DNA of 64,000 nt from an uncultured Roseateles sp. (lineage in GTDB: Bacteria > Pseudomonadota > Gammaproteobacteria > Burkholderiales > Burkholderiaceae_C): assembly GCF_963422335.1 (NCBI RefSeq), contig NZ_OY729424.1:3162001-3226000 (forward strand), in the 5' to 3' direction. A program made the position numbers and the translations under genes. Under the pieces are notes generated by a model. That model was not told the DNA's origin and made no database searches. It saw only the letters and a list, made by a program, of their open reading frames with translations. Below are positions 53,706 to 62,578 of this stretch, one piece after another; position 1 is the stretch's first letter; each line of letters starts with the position of its first letter.

Positions 53706-54629
53706 ATGGAAACTTTCATCCAGCAGATCATCAATGGTCTGGTGCTGGGCAGCATGTATGCGCTGGTGGCCTTGGGCTACACCATGGTGTACGGCATCAT
53801 CAACCTGATCAATTTCGCCCACGGCGAGGTCTTGATGGTGGGGGCGCTGACCAGTTGGACGGTGGTCACCTTCCTGGCCGACTCCGGCCTGCCGGGCTGG
53901 GTGCTGTTGCTGATCTCGCTGGTGGCGGCGGTGATCGTCTGCACGGCACTGAACTTCACGATCGAGAAGATCGCCTACCGGCCGCTGCGCAATGCGCCAC
54001 GCCTGGCGCCGCTGATCACCGCCATGGGCATGTCGCTGCTGCTGCAGACCCTGGCGATGATTGTCTGGAAACCCAATCCCAAGCCGTTTCCGATACTGCT
54101 GCCGTCGATTCCGTTCGATCTGGGCGGCCCGGTCATCACCGTGGTGCAGATCATGATTCTGGTCACCACCGGCATCATCCTGGTCGGCCTGCTGTGGCTG
54201 GTCAATCACACCAAGCTGGGCCGTGCGATGCGCGCCACGGCCGAGAACCCCCGCGTGGCCGGTCTGATGGGTGTCAAGCCCGACTCGGTGATCTCGGCCA
54301 CCTTCATCATCGGCGCCGCTTTGGCCGCTGTGGCCGGCATCATGTGGGCGGCCAACTACGGCACGGTCCAGCATTCGATGGGCTTCATGCCCGGTCTGAA
54401 GGCCTTCACGGCCGCAGTGCTGGGTGGCATCGGCAACCTCGGTGGCGCCATGCTCGGTGGCGTGCTGCTGGGCCTGATCGAAGCGATCGGCGCCGGCTAT
54501 CTGGGGGACCTGACCGGCGGCATCCTCGGCAGCCACTACGCCGATATCTTTGCCTTCATCGCCCTGATCCTGGTGCTCACCCTGAGGCCCTCCGGTCTGC
54601 TGGGTGAACGTGTGGCCGACCGCGCCTGA
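53706..54629 (+). CDS. livH: branched-chain amino-acid ABC transporter permease LivH
   Basis: A 307-residue permease starting METFIQQIINGLVLGSMYALVALGYTMVYG, with the family motif INLINFAHGEVLMVGA. ATG 53706 has AGGAG upstream. It forms the membrane channel with LivM. It is the first gene of livHMGF. No LivJ/K receptor gene is present before or after it in this window, so the receptor must be encoded elsewhere. Confidence 0.93.
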   Translation: METFIQQIINGLVLGSMYALVALGYTMVYGIINLINFAHGEVLMVGALTSWTVVTFLADSGLPGWVLLLISLVAAVIVCTALNFTIEKIAYRPLRNAPRLAPLITAMGMSLLLQTLAMIVWKPNPKPFPILLPSIPFDLGGPVITVVQIMILVTTGIILVGLLWLVNHTKLGRAMRATAENPRVAGLMGVKPDSVISATFIIGAALAAVAGIMWAANYGTVQHSMGFMPGLKAFTAAVLGGIGNLGGAMLGGVLLGLIEAIGAGYLGDLTGGILGSHYADIFAFIALILVLTLRPSGLLGERVADRA

Positions 54630-54646
54630 CGCTCAAGGAGCCCCTC

Positions 54647-55738
54647 ATGCAAAAGAACAAGCTTTTCCTCTATGTGCTGGCGGCCATCGGCCTGTTCATC
54701 CTGCCGCTGCTGGCCCAGCAGATCGGCAACGGGCCGGTGCGCATCATCGACCTGGCCCTGCTCTATGTGCTGCTGGCCCTCGGCCTGAACATCGTGGTCG
54801 GCTATGCCGGTCTGCTGGACCTGGGTTATGTCGCCTTCTATGCCTTGGGTGCCTATATGTTTGCGCTCTTGGCTTCGCCACACCTGAGCGAGCAGTTCGA
54901 GGCCTTCAAGACGATGTTCCCGGAGGGCCTGCATTCGCCGCTGTGGATCGTCATCCCCATGGGCGCTGGGCTGGCAGGGCTGTTCGGCATCCTGCTCGGC
55001 GCGCCGACCTTGAAGCTGCGCGGCGACTATCTGGCCATCGTGACCCTGGGCTTCGGCGAAATCGTCCGCGTGTTCCTGAACAATATGGAGTACCCGCTGA
55101 ACATCACCAATGGCCCGCGCGGCATTGGCCAGATCGACGGCATCCACATCTTCGGCATCGACCTCGGCAAGCCGCTGGAGGTGTTCGGCTTCGTCCTGCC
55201 GCCGGTGACGCTGTACTACTACCTGTTCCTTTCGTTGGTGATCTTCAGCGTCGTGATCTGCTACCGGCTGGAGAACTCCCGCATCGGCCGCGCCTGGATG
55301 GCCATCCGCGAAGACGAGATCGCCGCCAAGGCCATGGGCATCAACACCCGCAACCTCAAGCTGATGGCCTTCGGCATGGGCGCCACCTTCGGTGGCGTGG
55401 CAGGCTCGATGTTCGGCGCCTTCCAGGGCTTCGTCAGCCCCGAGTCCTTCAGTCTGCAGGAGTCGGTGATGATCGTGGCCATGGTGGTGCTGGGCGGCAT
55501 CGGCCACATCCCGGGCGTGATCATGGGCGCCTTGCTGCTGTCGGCCCTGCCCGAGGTGCTGCGCTATGTCGCCGGCCCGCTGCAGGAGATGACCGGAGGT
55601 CGGCTTGACGCCGCCATCCTGCGCCAGCTGCTCGTGGCCCTGGCCATGATTGGCGTGATGCTCTTGCGCCCGCGCGGCCTGTGGCCCTCGCCGGAGCACG
55701 GCAAGGCCGCCCCGGCCCCGGCCCCGGCCACCAAATAA
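54647..55738 (+). CDS. livM: branched-chain amino-acid ABC transporter permease LivM
   Basis: A 363-residue permease with about nine TM segments. Typical LivM segments are ALGLNIVVGYAGLLDLGYVAFYALGAYMFALL, LKLRGDYLAIVTLGFGEIVRVFLNN, and the EAA-like loop IAAKAMGINTRNLKLMAFGMGA. Its C-terminus is an Ala/Pro repeat (PAPAPATK). It starts 17 nt after livH with AAGGAG upstream. Confidence 0.94.
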   Translation: MQKNKLFLYVLAAIGLFILPLLAQQIGNGPVRIIDLALLYVLLALGLNIVVGYAGLLDLGYVAFYALGAYMFALLASPHLSEQFEAFKTMFPEGLHSPLWIVIPMGAGLAGLFGILLGAPTLKLRGDYLAIVTLGFGEIVRVFLNNMEYPLNITNGPRGIGQIDGIHIFGIDLGKPLEVFGFVLPPVTLYYYLFLSLVIFSVVICYRLENSRIGRAWMAIREDEIAAKAMGINTRNLKLMAFGMGATFGGVAGSMFGAFQGFVSPESFSLQESVMIVAMVVLGGIGHIPGVIMGALLLSALPEVLRYVAGPLQEMTGGRLDAAILRQLLVALAMIGVMLLRPRGLWPSPEHGKAAPAPAPATK

Positions 55739-55753
55739 GAAGGAGCACCTCCC

Positions 55754-56530
55754 ATGACTGAATCTGTTCTGAACGTCGCCGGTGTCTCCAAGCGCTTTGG
55801 CGGCCTGCAGGCCCTGTCCGAGGTCGGCATCAACATCACCAAGGGCCAGGTCTATGGCCTGATCGGCCCCAACGGCGCCGGCAAGACCACCTTCTTCAAC
55901 GTCATCACCGGCCTGTACACCCCGGACGCCGGCAGCTTCGAGCTTGGCGGCGCGCCGTACAAGCCCAGCGCCGTGCACGAAGTCGCCAAGGCCGGCATTG
56001 CCCGCACCTTCCAGAACATCCGCCTGTTCGCCGAAATGACGGCGCTGGAGAATGTGATGGTCGGCCGCCACGTGCGCAGCAAGTCGGGCCTGTTGGGCGC
56101 CATCTTCCGCACCCCGGGCTTCAAGGCCGAGGAGGCGGCGATCGCGAAGCGGGCGCAGGAGTTGCTCGACTACGTCGGCATCGGCCACATGAGTGAGTTC
56201 AAGGCCCGGACGCTCAGCTACGGCGACCAGCGCCGCCTGGAGATTGCCCGGGCCCTGGCCACCGATCCCAAGCTGATCGCCCTGGACGAACCGGCGGCGG
56301 GCATGAACGCCACCGAGAAGGTCGTGCTCAGAGAGCTGATCGACCGCATTCGCAACGACGGCCGCACCATCCTCTTGATCGAACACGACGTCAAGCTGGT
56401 GATGGGCCTGTGCGACCGCGTCACCGTGCTCGACTACGGCAAGCAGATCGCCGAGGGCACGCCCTTTGACGTGCAGCGCAACGAGAAAGTGATCGAAGCC
56501 TACTTGGGCGCCGGTCACAAAGCCCACTGA
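55754..56530 (+). CDS. livG: branched-chain amino-acid ABC transporter ATPase LivG
   Basis: A 258-residue ATPase: Walker A GPNGAGKTT, the LivG-specific GIARTFQNIRLFAEMTALENVMVGRH, signature LSYGDQRRLEIARAL, Walker B LIALDEPAAGMN. It pairs with LivF to drive LivHM. It follows livM by 15 nt. Confidence 0.95.
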   Translation: MTESVLNVAGVSKRFGGLQALSEVGINITKGQVYGLIGPNGAGKTTFFNVITGLYTPDAGSFELGGAPYKPSAVHEVAKAGIARTFQNIRLFAEMTALENVMVGRHVRSKSGLLGAIFRTPGFKAEEAAIAKRAQELLDYVGIGHMSEFKARTLSYGDQRRLEIARALATDPKLIALDEPAAGMNATEKVVLRELIDRIRNDGRTILLIEHDVKLVMGLCDRVTVLDYGKQIAEGTPFDVQRNEKVIEAYLGAGHKAH

Positions 56531-56544
56531 GCGGGAGAGAACAC

Positions 56545-57261
56545 ATGGCAAAGAACATCCTGCTTCAAGTCGTCGGCCTGAACGTGGCCTACGGTGGCAT
56601 CAAGGCCGTCAAGGGCGTGGACTTCGAGATCGGCGAGGGCGAGCTGGTCAGCCTGATCGGGGCCAACGGCGCGGGCAAGACCACGACGCTCAAGGCCATC
56701 ACCGGCATCCAGCCGGTGGCCGATGGTGATGTGCAATTCATGGGCAAGTCCATCAAAGGGCAGGGCGCCTGGGATCTGGTCAAACAGGGCCTGGTGATGG
56801 TGCCCGAGGGCCGCGGCACCTTCACCCGTATGACCATCACCGAGAACCTGCAGATGGGCGCCTTTGTGCGCACCGACAAGGAGATCGACGCCGACATGGA
56901 GAAGGTGTTCAACATCTTCCCGCGGCTCAAGGAGAGAAGACATCAGCTGGCCGGCACGATGTCGGGCGGCGAGCAGCAGATGCTGGCCATGGGGCGGGCC
57001 TTGATGGCCAAGCCCAAGGTCTTGCTGATGGACGAGCCCAGCATGGGCCTCTCACCCATCATGGTGGACAAGATATTCGAGGTGGTGAATGACATCCACC
57101 AGCAGGGCGTGACGATACTGCTGGTCGAGCAGAACGCCAGCCGGGCCTTGGGCCTGGCCAACCGAGGCTATGTGATGGACTCGGGCAAGATCACCTTGAG
57201 TGGGGACGCCAAGGAGTTGCTCAACGATCCCAAGGTGCGGGCCGCTTATTTGGGTGAGTGA
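56545..57261 (+). CDS. livF: branched-chain amino-acid ABC transporter ATPase LivF
   Basis: A 238-residue ATPase: Walker A GANGAGKTT, MVPEGRGTFTRMTITENL, signature MSGGEQQMLAMGRAL, Walker B VLLMDEPSMGLSP, switch VEQNAS. It is the last gene of the liv operon, 14 nt after livG, and is convergent with the DUF72 gene, with no obvious terminator in the 21-base gap. Confidence 0.95.
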   Translation: MAKNILLQVVGLNVAYGGIKAVKGVDFEIGEGELVSLIGANGAGKTTTLKAITGIQPVADGDVQFMGKSIKGQGAWDLVKQGLVMVPEGRGTFTRMTITENLQMGAFVRTDKEIDADMEKVFNIFPRLKERRHQLAGTMSGGEQQMLAMGRALMAKPKVLLMDEPSMGLSPIMVDKIFEVVNDIHQQGVTILLVEQNASRALGLANRGYVMDSGKITLSGDAKELLNDPKVRAAYLGE

Positions 57262-57282
57262 ACGGGCGAATGAGCGGGGCGC

Positions 57283-58113
57283 TCAGACTGCTGGAGGCTG
57301 CCAGCCCAGGCGCTTGAGCGTTGCCATCGCGGCGTGCGGTGCACGCTCCTTGGCGCCGTTGATGTAGAAGACAAAAGTCTCCCGTGCCTTCTTGGCCGCA
57401 GGCTTGGCCTCCTCGACCGAGGGCAGGCCGGCGGGCTGCGAGCCCGCCGCCCAGGTCTGCGCCGCAGCCGTCCAATCGTCCAGCGCCTGGTCGGTGTAGC
57501 CCAGGGGCTGATCCGAAGCTGCGTTCATCAACCGGGCATAGACGAAATCGCCGGTCAGATTGGCGAAGGACGGGTAGTTCGGCGAGTCGGTGAAAACGGT
57601 GGCTGCCCGGTGTTTGCGGGCCAGCGCCAGGTACTCGGCGCACATGAAGCTCTCGTGCCGCACATCGAGCACATGGCGCAGCGGCAGGCCGTCCAGCTCG
57701 GCGGGCAGCAGATTCAGAAAGCCCTCGAAATCCTCGGCGTCGAACTTCTTGGTGGTGGCGAACTGCCAGACGATGGGGCCCAGCTTGGCGCCGAGTTCGG
57801 TCAGGCCGCTGGTCAGGAATTTGTCCACCGATTCGCCGGCCTCGGCCAGCACGCGGCGATTGGTGGCAAAGCGGTTGGCCTTGATCGCGAACACGAAGTC
57901 GTCCGGTGTTTCGTCTCGCCACTTGGCAAAGCTGCTGGGCTTTTGCGTGCCGTGATAGGTGCTGTTGATCTCGATCGCGCTGAGCTGGCGGCTGGCATAG
58001 GCCAACTCACGGGTCTTGGCCAGGCCCTTGGGATAGAAATTGTCGCGCCACTCGTCGAAGTTCCAGCCACCGATGCCGACCCTGATCGCTGCCATTGCTG
58101 CAGTCTTTGCCAT
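57283..58113 (-). CDS. DUF72 family protein
   Basis: A 276-residue DUF72 (YecE-like) TIM-barrel protein: RVGIGGWNFDEWRDNFYP, LSAIEINSTYHGTQKPSSFAKW, FVFAIKANRF, LDVRHESF and the C-terminal FVFYINGAKERAPHAA. The family is widespread and has no established activity. MAAIRVG at residue 7 could be an alternative start. It is divergent from the YdeI-like gene. Confidence 0.88.
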   Translation of the reverse strand: MAKTAAMAAIRVGIGGWNFDEWRDNFYPKGLAKTRELAYASRQLSAIEINSTYHGTQKPSSFAKWRDETPDDFVFAIKANRFATNRRVLAEAGESVDKFLTSGLTELGAKLGPIVWQFATTKKFDAEDFEGFLNLLPAELDGLPLRHVLDVRHESFMCAEYLALARKHRAATVFTDSPNYPSFANLTGDFVYARLMNAASDQPLGYTDQALDDWTAAAQTWAAGSQPAGLPSVEEAKPAAKKARETFVFYINGAKERAPHAAMATLKRLGWQPPAV

Positions 58114-58201
58114 GAGCGCCCCTTGAGACTTGCTGTGCGGGCGCCAAGCTTGCCATCAAGCGCGGCGCTTGTCTAAACTGCAAAATCACCAGGAGTCCGC
58201 C

Positions 58202-58804
58202 ATGGCAAGCCTTGACCCCCGTGTCGATGCCTATATCGCCCAGTCGGCGCCGTTTGCGCAGCCGCTGTTGACGCAGATACGGGCGGTTGTCCACGCCGCC
58301 TGCCCCGAGGTCGTCGAGACGATCAAGTGGGGCATGCCCAGCTTCACTCATGGCGGCAAGATCCTGGCCCATATGGCAGCCTTCAAGCAGCACTGCACCC
58401 TGGGTTTCTGGCAGGGCCGGCAGCTGCTGGACAGCGAGAAGACCAGCGAGGCAATGGGCCAGTTCGGGCGCCTCACGACTTTGGCCGACCTACCTACGAA
58501 ACGCGAGCTGACGCAACTGGTGAAGCGGGCCAAGGCCTTGATCGATGACGGCGTCAAGCCGCTGCGGTCGACCCGCACCACGCCCCGACCGCCGCCCGAG
58601 GTGCCGGTCGATCTTGCCGCCGAGCTGGTGCGCAACGCCGCCGCGGCGCAGCATTTCAAGGCCTTCTCACCGAGCGCGCAGCGCGAGTACATTGAGTGGA
58701 TAGGCGAGGCCAAACGGGCCGACACCCGCAGCCGGCGTCTCGCCCAGGCCATAGAGTGGCTCAGCGAGGGCAAGGCGCGCAACTGGAAATACGAGAACTG
58801 CTGA
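58202..58804 (+). CDS. YdeI/OmpD-associated, DUF1801-domain protein
   Basis: A 200-residue protein. Residues about 15-105 are a DUF1801/YdhG fold (VDAYIAQSAPFAQPLLTQIRAVVHAACPEVVETIKWGMPSF). The C-terminal part is the YdeI helical segment (LAAELVRNAAAAQHFKAFSPSAQREYIEWIGEAKRADTRSRR). AGGAG lies before ATG 58202. It is cytoplasmic; the function is unknown, with loose links to stress and iron proteins. Its stop overlaps the MGMT-like start (TGATG). Confidence 0.88.
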   Translation: MASLDPRVDAYIAQSAPFAQPLLTQIRAVVHAACPEVVETIKWGMPSFTHGGKILAHMAAFKQHCTLGFWQGRQLLDSEKTSEAMGQFGRLTTLADLPTKRELTQLVKRAKALIDDGVKPLRSTRTTPRPPPEVPVDLAAELVRNAAAAQHFKAFSPSAQREYIEWIGEAKRADTRSRRLAQAIEWLSEGKARNWKYENC

Positions 58805-59352
58805 TGGCTCAGATCCAGGGTTTTGCCCTTTTCGACACCGCCCTGGGTTGGGCGGGCATTGCCTGGGGCGAGGCGGGCATCGCTCGGGTGCAGCTGCCCG
58901 ATGCCAGTGCCGCCGACACCCGTGCGCGCATGCAGCGCCTGTGCACCGCTGCGACCGAGCGGATGCCGCCGCCCGAGGTGCAGACGGTCATGGCCGGGGT
59001 GGCGCGTTTGTTGGCCGAGGGCAGAGGCGACTTGAGCCAGGTGCGCCTGGACTGGAGTGAGGTGCCGGATTTCCACCGCCGCGTTTATGAGATCACGCTG
59101 GCGATTCCGCCGGGCCGCACGCTCAGCTACGGCGATATCGCCACACGGCTGGGTGATGTTGCCCTGTCTCGGGCGGTCGGCCAGGCCTTGGGTCGCAACC
59201 CCTTTGCCCCGGTCGTGCCCTGCCACCGTGTGCTCGGCGTGGGTGGCAAGATGACCGGCTTCTCGGCCAACGGCGGGGTGACAACCAAGCAGCGCATGCT
59301 GTTGATCGAGAACGCCCGTATGGGCAGCGAACCGGATCTATTCGATCTTTGA
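58804..59352 (+). CDS. methylated-DNA--protein-cysteine methyltransferase
   Basis: A 182-residue O6-alkylguanine-DNA alkyltransferase. The acceptor is Cys140 in FAPVVPCHRVLG, preceded by the helix-turn-helix PPGRTLSYGDIATRLGDVALSRAVGQALGRNP with the arginine finger region. It repairs O6-methylguanine by suicidal methyl transfer. The N-terminal domain is normal in length for Ogt. It is coupled to the preceding YdeI-like gene. Confidence 0.92.
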   Translation: MAQIQGFALFDTALGWAGIAWGEAGIARVQLPDASAADTRARMQRLCTAATERMPPPEVQTVMAGVARLLAEGRGDLSQVRLDWSEVPDFHRRVYEITLAIPPGRTLSYGDIATRLGDVALSRAVGQALGRNPFAPVVPCHRVLGVGGKMTGFSANGGVTTKQRMLLIENARMGSEPDLFDL

Positions 59353-59367
59353 CACGGCTGCAAAGCA

Positions 59368-59392
59368 AAACAGGCGGTCAAGCCGCCTGTTT
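59368..59392. terminator. terminator between the MGMT-like and DUF4148 genes
   Basis: AAACAGGCGG (59368-59377) and CCGCCTGTTT (59383-59392) form a perfect 10-bp stem. A's and T's flank it on both sides, so it can serve both convergent genes. Confidence 0.8.
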
Positions 59393-59415
59393 GATTCACT
59401 AGAGCCAGGGAAGGC

Positions 59416-59853
59416 TTACTGGCCGGAACCCGAGTCACCGGTTTGCGCGGTGGCTGTGATCGTGTCCAGCGAGTTCACATTGCTGTTCAGGCGGGCGTAC
59501 TCGCCATTCTCTTGAGCCTTCTTCAGCTCGGCCAGCACCTGGGCGCGGGTCACGGTGGAGGTCGAAGCCTGGCGCAGGTCGAAGCTGCCGTCTTCGCTGT
59601 TCAGGCGAGCGAATTCGCCGGAGGCGCGGGACTTGGCGAGTTCGGCCAGCACCTGGGCGCGGGTGGTGGTCGAGGCGAGCGCAGCCTTGCTGTTCAGGAA
59701 CAGCGGCGTGTCCTCGCTGTTCATGCGGGCCAGTTCGCCGCTGTTGCGGGCTTGCACGAGTTCATTCAGCACTTGTTGGCGGGTGATGCCGGAATCGGCC
59801 ATGGCCATGCCGGCAGTCAGGAGGGCGGCGGCAAAAACGGTCAGCTTCTTCAT
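59416..59853 (-). CDS. DUF4148 protein with three tandem repeats, exported
   Basis: A 145-residue protein with a signal peptide (FAAALLTAGMAMA-D). The mature part is three copies of a unit of about 25 residues, at 24-48, 64-88 and 102-125, with consensus TRAQVLAELxxAxxSGEFAR followed by LNSED. Each unit corresponds to the DUF4148 motif common in Burkholderiales exported proteins. Typical members have one or two units. No function is known. Start ATG 59853 gives a proper signal peptide; the longer frame does not. Confidence 0.85.
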   Translation of the reverse strand: MKKLTVFAAALLTAGMAMADSGITRQQVLNELVQARNSGELARMNSEDTPLFLNSKAALASTTTRAQVLAELAKSRASGEFARLNSEDGSFDLRQASTSTVTRAQVLAELKKAQENGEYARLNSNVNSLDTITATAQTGDSGSGQ

Positions 59854-60003
59854 GATCAAATCCTTTCGGTTCAGCCTTTGGCTGGGTTGCGGACTCCGCT
59901 CTTGCGTTGTCCATGGCCTGAACTTTAAGCTTGAAGACCAAGGGTAAACACTAGGCAAATTTCAACTCACCATTGCGATTTATGAAATGAAGATGACATT
60001 GAA

Positions 60004-60708
60004 GTGACAATTCTCGCCCCCAGCAACTTGAAACTTGGTCTTCGGTCGGCACTGGCCTTGATGCCGGTCCTGATGGCCTGTCTTCTGCCCGCACCTGCTG
60101 CGGCCCTGGCCTCGGAGCGTGATCAGGAGATCGCCGAATGCCGCGCCGGCGAAATCTCGACCTGGGGTGACGGGCGGGACCGGCCGGCCGTGGCTTCGCC
60201 CCTGGTGTTCGTCTATCAGCACCGTGGCGCGCCGGCCTGGTTCAGCGAGGCCGAGGTGCTGGCACGGGTGAAACGGGCCGCAAGTGCCTGGTCGCAATGC
60301 GGCGTGCCCAGCCAAGTGCTGGCTGCCGATGCGCAGGTGCCCGAGGGAGCGGTGCTGGTGCAGTGGAGCGAGCAGGGCAGTGTCGGCAATTTCGGCCTGG
60401 CGAATCTGGGTCAGCGCAGCCTGTCGCTGGGGCCGGCGGCCTTTGCACTGCTGCACCAGCGCAACCCGGCCCATGATGCGCGCCAGACCTTGCAGATGGT
60501 GATCTCGCACGAGATGGGCCATCTCTATGGCCTGATGGCCCATTCACGCCGCTGCGTGGACGTGACCTCGTACTACCACGATGGCAAGGGGCAGAAGTGC
60601 CATGTGCGGGACGAGCGTGCGCTGAAGACCGTGCCCGAGTACCGGGCCACGCTGCCCACGGCCTGCGATATCCAGCGCTGCCGCATGGCCAACGGCCTGC
60701 TCAATTGA
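60004..60708 (+). CDS. matrixin-like (M10-type) zinc metalloprotease, exported
   Basis: A 234-residue protein with GTG start and a signal peptide (LRSALALMPVLMACLLPAPAAA). The zinc motif is VISHEMGHLYGLMAH: His169, Glu170, His173 and Gly176 fit the metzincin HExxHxxG pattern, but the third histidine is His180, one position later than usual. A Cys-rich tail (six cysteines in the mature protein) suggests disulfides. It is probably a secreted protease. Its stop overlaps the 3' end of the convergent HAD gene by 8 bases. Confidence 0.72.
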   Translation: MTILAPSNLKLGLRSALALMPVLMACLLPAPAAALASERDQEIAECRAGEISTWGDGRDRPAVASPLVFVYQHRGAPAWFSEAEVLARVKRAASAWSQCGVPSQVLAADAQVPEGAVLVQWSEQGSVGNFGLANLGQRSLSLGPAAFALLHQRNPAHDARQTLQMVISHEMGHLYGLMAHSRRCVDVTSYYHDGKGQKCHVRDERALKTVPEYRATLPTACDIQRCRMANGLLN

Positions 60709-61363
60709 GCGGAGAGGCCAGTGCCTGCGTCAGGTCGGCCATCGAACTCAGCACCAGGCTCGCCCCCGCGGCACGCAGCGCATCGGCACCGTCCAGCGGC
60801 GCGTAGCCGAACACCCGCGCGCCGGCGGCCACGCCGGCCATCACGCCGGTGATCGAGTCCTCGACCACTGCACAGCGCTCCGGTGCGACGCCCAGGCCTT
60901 CGGCCGCGGCCAGATAGACGTCGGGCGAAGGCTTGTTGCGGGCCACCTCGTGGCCGCTGAAGATGCGGCCGGCGAAGAAGGGTGCCAGCCCGGTGCGGGC
61001 CAGCTGCAGCTCTACCTTCACGCGGTCGGCGCCCGAGGCGCAGGCCATGCGCAGGCCTCGAGCGTGCAAGGCGACCAGGGTCTCGCGGATGTGGGGCACG
61101 GCACGCACATGGCGGTCCAGTTGCACATCGCGCAGCGCGCGGAAATCGGCCATCCAGGCCTCGTCGACCACATCGCCGGTGCGTTCGGCGATCAGCGGCG
61201 CCAGATCCTTCAAGGCCTTGCCGTGGAGGAGGCTCAGGCATTCCGCCAGGGTCATGGCCCAGCCGCGAGTGACCAGCAGGTCGCGCATCACCGCGGCCGA
61301 GATGGCCTCGCTGTCCACCAGCACGCCATCGCAATCGAACAGTACCGCATCAAACTTCTGCAT
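60701..61363 (-). CDS. HAD-superfamily phosphatase, beta-phosphoglucomutase-like subgroup
   Basis: A 220-residue HAD hydrolase. The nucleophile pair is Asp10/Asp12 in LFDCDGVLVDSE, motif II is CASGADRVK, the lysine is in ARNKPSPDVY, and motif IV is VVEDSITGV. The cap domain lies between residues 15 and 85. This subgroup dephosphorylates small sugar phosphates or isomerises them. It is divergent from the LacI regulator and shares its control region (operator at 61409), so it may belong to the same regulon. Confidence 0.87.
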   Translation of the reverse strand: MQKFDAVLFDCDGVLVDSEAISAAVMRDLLVTRGWAMTLAECLSLLHGKALKDLAPLIAERTGDVVDEAWMADFRALRDVQLDRHVRAVPHIRETLVALHARGLRMACASGADRVKVELQLARTGLAPFFAGRIFSGHEVARNKPSPDVYLAAAEGLGVAPERCAVVEDSITGVMAGVAAGARVFGYAPLDGADALRAAGASLVLSSMADLTQALASPLN

Positions 61364-61391
61364 CGGGACTCCCCGGACGCCCGTGAGGCGC

Positions 61392-61397
61392 TAAGAT
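61392..61397 (+). promoter_or_regulatory. putative -10 of the lacI-type gene
   Basis: TAAGAT, 12 nt before the palindrome at 61409. No good -35 is visible. A regulator bound at the palindrome would block initiation. Confidence 0.35.
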
Positions 61398-61408
61398 TCA
61401 GGAAAATG

Positions 61409-61426
61409 GCTGAAACTGGTTTCAGC
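61409..61426. promoter_or_regulatory. LacI-family operator, site 1
   Basis: GCTGAAAC-TG-GTTTCAGC has perfect 8-bp arms. It lies 39 nt upstream of the LacI-type start and between the divergent HAD and LacI genes. It shares TGAAAC..GTTTCA with site 2. Confidence 0.78.
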
Positions 61427-61465
61427 TGGTTCCGCAACTGTACCGGATGCCGGTCCTCAAGCCCC

Positions 61466-62527
61466 ATGCCCAGACGTTCTGCCGAAACCCCCGATCCGAC
61501 GCCAGGTGCCGCGGCCAGCCGCAGCACGATTGCCGACGTGGCGCGGGTGGCGGGGGTGTCCAAGGCCACCGTGTCGCGCTTTCTGAACCGCCGCGATGAG
61601 CTGCTGACGCGTGATATCGCGTCCCGCGTCGAGGCGGCGATTGCCGAGCTGGGCTACAGCCCCAGCCCCATGGCCCAGGCACTGAAGCGGGGGCGCACGC
61701 GGCTGATCGGCCTGGTCGTGGCCGATGTGACGAATCCGTTCTCGGTGGCCGTGCTGCGCGGCGCTGAGCAGGCCTGCCAGGAGGCCGGCTATCTGGTGAT
61801 GCTGTTCAATCTGGGCAACCAGGCGGCGCGCGAGCTGGAGGCCATCGAGGCCCTGTCGTCCTACCAGGTCGAGGGCTTCATCCTCAACACCCTGGGCAGC
61901 GATCCGGCGGCGCTGGCCGCGGCCACGCGGCTGGGCAAACCGGTGGTGCTGGTGGACCGGCGCCATGCCGGCATGCAGTCTGATTTCGTTTCGCTGGACA
62001 ATGCCGGCGCGGTGCAGCTGGCAGCCCGGCACTTGGCCGAACAGGGCCATGGCGAGTTGCTGTTCATCTCGGAGCCGACCGCCGGGGTCAGTTCTCGCCA
62101 GGAGCGGGCGCAGGCCTTCCAGGCCTTTCTTGCCAGTCATGCCGAGCAGCTGCAGGGCAGCCTGTTCGAGTGTGACGAGCAGCATCCCGAGGCGCTGGAT
62201 GCGGCGCTGCTGGCGGCGCGGCAGCGGGCCGGCGGCAGGCGCCTGGGCGTGCTGGCCAGCAATGCCGTGGTCACCTTGAGGGTGGCCGCGGCGCTGGCAC
62301 GGCTGGGCTGGCATTTTGGCGAGGAGCTGGGTTTCGTTGGCTTCGACGAGACCGAGTGGGCGCCCCATGTCGGCCCCGGACTGAGTGCCATTGCCCAGCC
62401 CACGGCTGACCTTGGGCGGATCGCGGCGCGCTGCCTGCTGGAGCGACTGCAAGGCCATCAATTACCGCCCCGCCAAACGCTGCTGCCGGGCCGGTTGATC
62501 GTCCGTGGTTCGTCGAAAAAGGCCTGA
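61466..62527 (+). CDS. LacI-family transcriptional regulator
   Basis: A 353-residue repressor from ATG 61466. The N-terminal HTH and hinge read STIADVARVAGVSKATVSRFLN and later YSPSPMAQALKRGRT. The periplasmic-binding-protein-like effector domain begins RLIGLVVADVTNPF, with LVDRRHAGMQSDFVSLDN and VGFDETEWA. The LacI hinge fits a symmetric TGAAAC-type operator such as the two found at 61409 and 62579. It likely represses itself and the downstream ABC permeases, and possibly the HAD gene. Confidence 0.9.
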   Translation: MPRRSAETPDPTPGAAASRSTIADVARVAGVSKATVSRFLNRRDELLTRDIASRVEAAIAELGYSPSPMAQALKRGRTRLIGLVVADVTNPFSVAVLRGAEQACQEAGYLVMLFNLGNQAARELEAIEALSSYQVEGFILNTLGSDPAALAAATRLGKPVVLVDRRHAGMQSDFVSLDNAGAVQLAARHLAEQGHGELLFISEPTAGVSSRQERAQAFQAFLASHAEQLQGSLFECDEQHPEALDAALLAARQRAGGRRLGVLASNAVVTLRVAAALARLGWHFGEELGFVGFDETEWAPHVGPGLSAIAQPTADLGRIAARCLLERLQGHQLPPRQTLLPGRLIVRGSSKKA

Positions 62528-62578
62528 AGCGGGCCTGAAAAATTCTTTGAAATCTAAGTGTAATCCCTGATTTTTAAC

